NCBI RefSeq assembly: GCF_015277895.1
Contig: NZ_CP063815.1
Span: 2,232,001 to 2,296,000, forward strand
DNA: 64,000 bases
Source of the DNA: Microbacterium abyssi
Lineage (GTDB): Bacteria; Actinomycetota; Actinomycetes; Actinomycetales; Microbacteriaceae
Direction: 5' to 3'
Position numbers and translations under genes: made by a program. Below the pieces are notes generated by a model, which did not search any database, had not been told where the DNA came from, and saw only the letters and a program-made list of their open reading frames with translations. Below are positions 62,887-64,000 of the stretch, one piece after another. Positions within the stretch are counted from its first letter, which is position 1. Each line of letters begins with the position of its first letter.

Positions 62887-63240
62887 ATGGAGACTCTTCG
62901 GCACGTCGTCGTTTTCATCCACCTCGTCGGCTTCGCCACGCTGTTCGGTGCATGGGCCGTGCAGGCATTCGGCGGGAAGCGCGAGTTCACGCGCCTGATG
63001 AGCATCGGGATGACGATCGCCGCCGTCGCGGGCCTGATCCTCGCCGCCCCGTGGGGCATCGAGGGCGCCATGAACTACCCGAAGATCGGCGTGAAGCTCG
63101 TTGTGCTGCTGATCATCGGCGCTCTGCTGGGCATCGGCTCGGCCCGCCAGAAGCGCGACGCTCAGGTGCCCGCGGCGATGTTCTGGCTCGTCGGCATCCT
63201 GACTCTCGTCAACGCCGGAATCGCGGTTCTCTGGCGGTAA
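62887..63240 (+). CDS. Small four-helix membrane protein, unknown function
   Basis: 117 residues with four hydrophobic segments (about 6-27, 40-57, 67-84, 95-115). His residues in HVVVFIHLVGFATLFG of the first helix and a short basic loop (GSARQKRDAQ) are notable; the layout resembles small DUF2269/Fe-S-free cytochrome-like membrane proteins, but I cannot assign it. The ATG follows TACCCT (62875-62880) by six bases. Confidence 0.75.
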   Translation: METLRHVVVFIHLVGFATLFGAWAVQAFGGKREFTRLMSIGMTIAAVAGLILAAPWGIEGAMNYPKIGVKLVVLLIIGALLGIGSARQKRDAQVPAAMFWLVGILTLVNAGIAVLWR

Positions 63241-63327
63241 CACGCGGCAACCGGCGCACAGCGGTTTCTCAGGAGGCGTAAACTCCCGGGGTGCTCGTCA
63301 TGCGAGCATCCGAACGTCAGGAGCATC

Positions 63328-64000
63328 TTGAGCACCACCGCCACACCAGCCAACCCGCGCTCTCGCGTCATCACCGCGAGCCTGGTCGGCACCACGATCG
63401 AGTTCTACGACTTCTACGCCTACGCGACGGCCGCAGTCCTCGTCTTCCCGATCCTGTTCTTCCCGAGCGACAACGAGACCGCCTCGCTGCTGGCATCCTT
63501 CGCCGTATTCGGCGCCGCGATGGTCGCGCGTCCGATCGGCGCGATGGTGTTCGGCCACTTCGGCGACAAGTACGGCCGCAAGGCCACGCTCGTGGCATCC
63601 CTGCTCACGATGGGAATCGCGACCGTCCTCATCGGCGTGCTGCCGACGTTCCAACAGATCAACTGGGTCGCTCCCCTGCTGCTGCTCGTCCTGCGCCTCG
63701 CGCAGGGATTCGCGCTCGGCGGCGAGTGGTCGGGAGCGGCTCTCGTGGCGACGGAGAACGCACCGAAGGGCAAGCGCGCCTGGTACGGATCGTTCCCGCA
63801 GCTCGGCGCCCCCATCGGCTTCATCATCGCGAACTTCATCTTCCTCGCCATCAACTGGCTGCTGCCGCACGCCGAGGCCCCGTCGCTGAAGTCAGAGGCG
63901 TTCCTCGCCTGGGGCTGGCGTATTCCGTTCCTGTTCTCCGCCGTCATGGTGATCATCGGCCTGTGGGTGCGACTCAAGCTCGTCGAGTCCGACACGTTCA
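63328..64000 (+). CDS. MFS transporter, metabolite:H+ symporter (MHS) type, cut by the window edge
   Basis: The first 224 codons of a transporter that runs off the right edge. The start is a TTG at 63328 with CAGGAG ahead of it at the right spacing; no ATG or GTG fits as well. MHS-family markers are present: TIEFYDFYAYATAAVLVFP in helix 1, the loop 2-3 motif GHFGDKYGRKATL, RLAQGFALGGEWSGAAL in helix 4 and KGKRAWYGSFPQLGAPIGF. Relatives (ShiA, KgtP, ProP) import dicarboxylates, shikimate or osmolytes. Substrate not clear. Confidence 0.9.
   Translation, partial: MSTTATPANPRSRVITASLVGTTIEFYDFYAYATAAVLVFPILFFPSDNETASLLASFAVFGAAMVARPIGAMVFGHFGDKYGRKATLVASLLTMGIATVLIGVLPTFQQINWVAPLLLLVLRLAQGFALGGEWSGAALVATENAPKGKRAWYGSFPQLGAPIGFIIANFIFLAINWLLPHAEAPSLKSEAFLAWGWRIPFLFSAVMVIIGLWVRLKLVESDTF

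Overview
The window is dense, high-GC, ordinary-looking actinobacterial chromosome. The gene content and order (xseA-xseB-DUF4245, DUF4307-greA, eno-ftsB-DUF501, mfd, luxS), very short intergenic gaps, GTG starts and a strongly over-used GGATGCC/GGCATCC word all suggest a Microbacteriaceae member, most likely Microbacterium. That placement is inference from style and synteny; no rRNA gene is present. I see no prophage, insertion sequence, integrase or CRISPR array.

Layout. 0-4 kb: start of an unrecognised protein, then a large secreted alpha-amylase with a tandem identical starch-binding module and a LacI-type operator in its promoter. 4-9.6 kb: ArfB-like ribosome rescue factor, PNPOx-like oxidase, YchF GTPase, methyltransferase, DEDDh exonuclease, ankyrin protein, RmuC. 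9.7-12 kb: GlpX and class II aldolase (divergent gluconeogenesis/glycolysis pair). 12-18 kb: IspH, then exonuclease VII, DUF4245, beta-carbonic anhydrase and fumarase as a run of overlapping genes. 18-25 kb: a frameshifted AbiEi/DUF559 nuclease-like gene between palindromes, a PIN-PhoH ATPase, a class V aminotransferase, a cis-prenyltransferase, hemolysin III, LuxS and an SDR enzyme. 25-34 kb: DUF4307-GreA, AI-2E-type permease with threonine dehydratase, YcaQ/AlkX DNA glycosylase, LemA, a lactone oxidase with a racemase-fold partner, and one tRNA gene with anticodon UAA but a short variable loop. 34-40 kb: the eno-ftsB-DUF501-S8 protease-NDH-2 run. 40-45 kb: GntR-DUF1648-CPBP membrane operon, DUF4442, amino-acid permease, SGNH hydrolase. 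45-53 kb: NhaA-MazG-HisS, PEP carboxylase, glutamate dehydrogenase. 53-59 kb: gamma-carbonic anhydrase, VOC protein, Mfd, GNAT, Fpg/Nei glycosylase. 59-63 kb: FMN riboswitch and complete ribD-ribE-ribBA-ribH operon. The right edge cuts an MHS-type MFS transporter.

Window-wide patterns may matter more than any single gene. (1) Fifteen genes have an extended -10 hexamer TANNNT exactly six bases before the start codon, which predicts mostly leaderless mRNAs, including back-to-back pairs in gaps of 52-101 bp. (2) The heptamer GGATGCC (either strand) is far above expectation in most genes and intergenic gaps but absent from the amylase gene. (3) Several convergent or intergenic gaps carry long dyads, among them a CTGTCGGAG-containing palindrome on each side of the broken DUF559 gene and a 63-bp tandem repeat before the Fpg/Nei gene. 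(4) The tRNA with a leucine UAA anticodon has a class I body.

The protein-coding genes mostly act separately: central carbon metabolism (GlpX, aldolase, enolase, fumarase, PEP carboxylase with two carbonic anhydrases that could feed it bicarbonate), DNA repair (XseAB, RmuC, YcaQ, Mfd, Fpg/Nei, MazG), isoprenoid and cell wall lipid carrier synthesis (IspH, cis-prenyltransferase), division (FtsB) and riboflavin synthesis.
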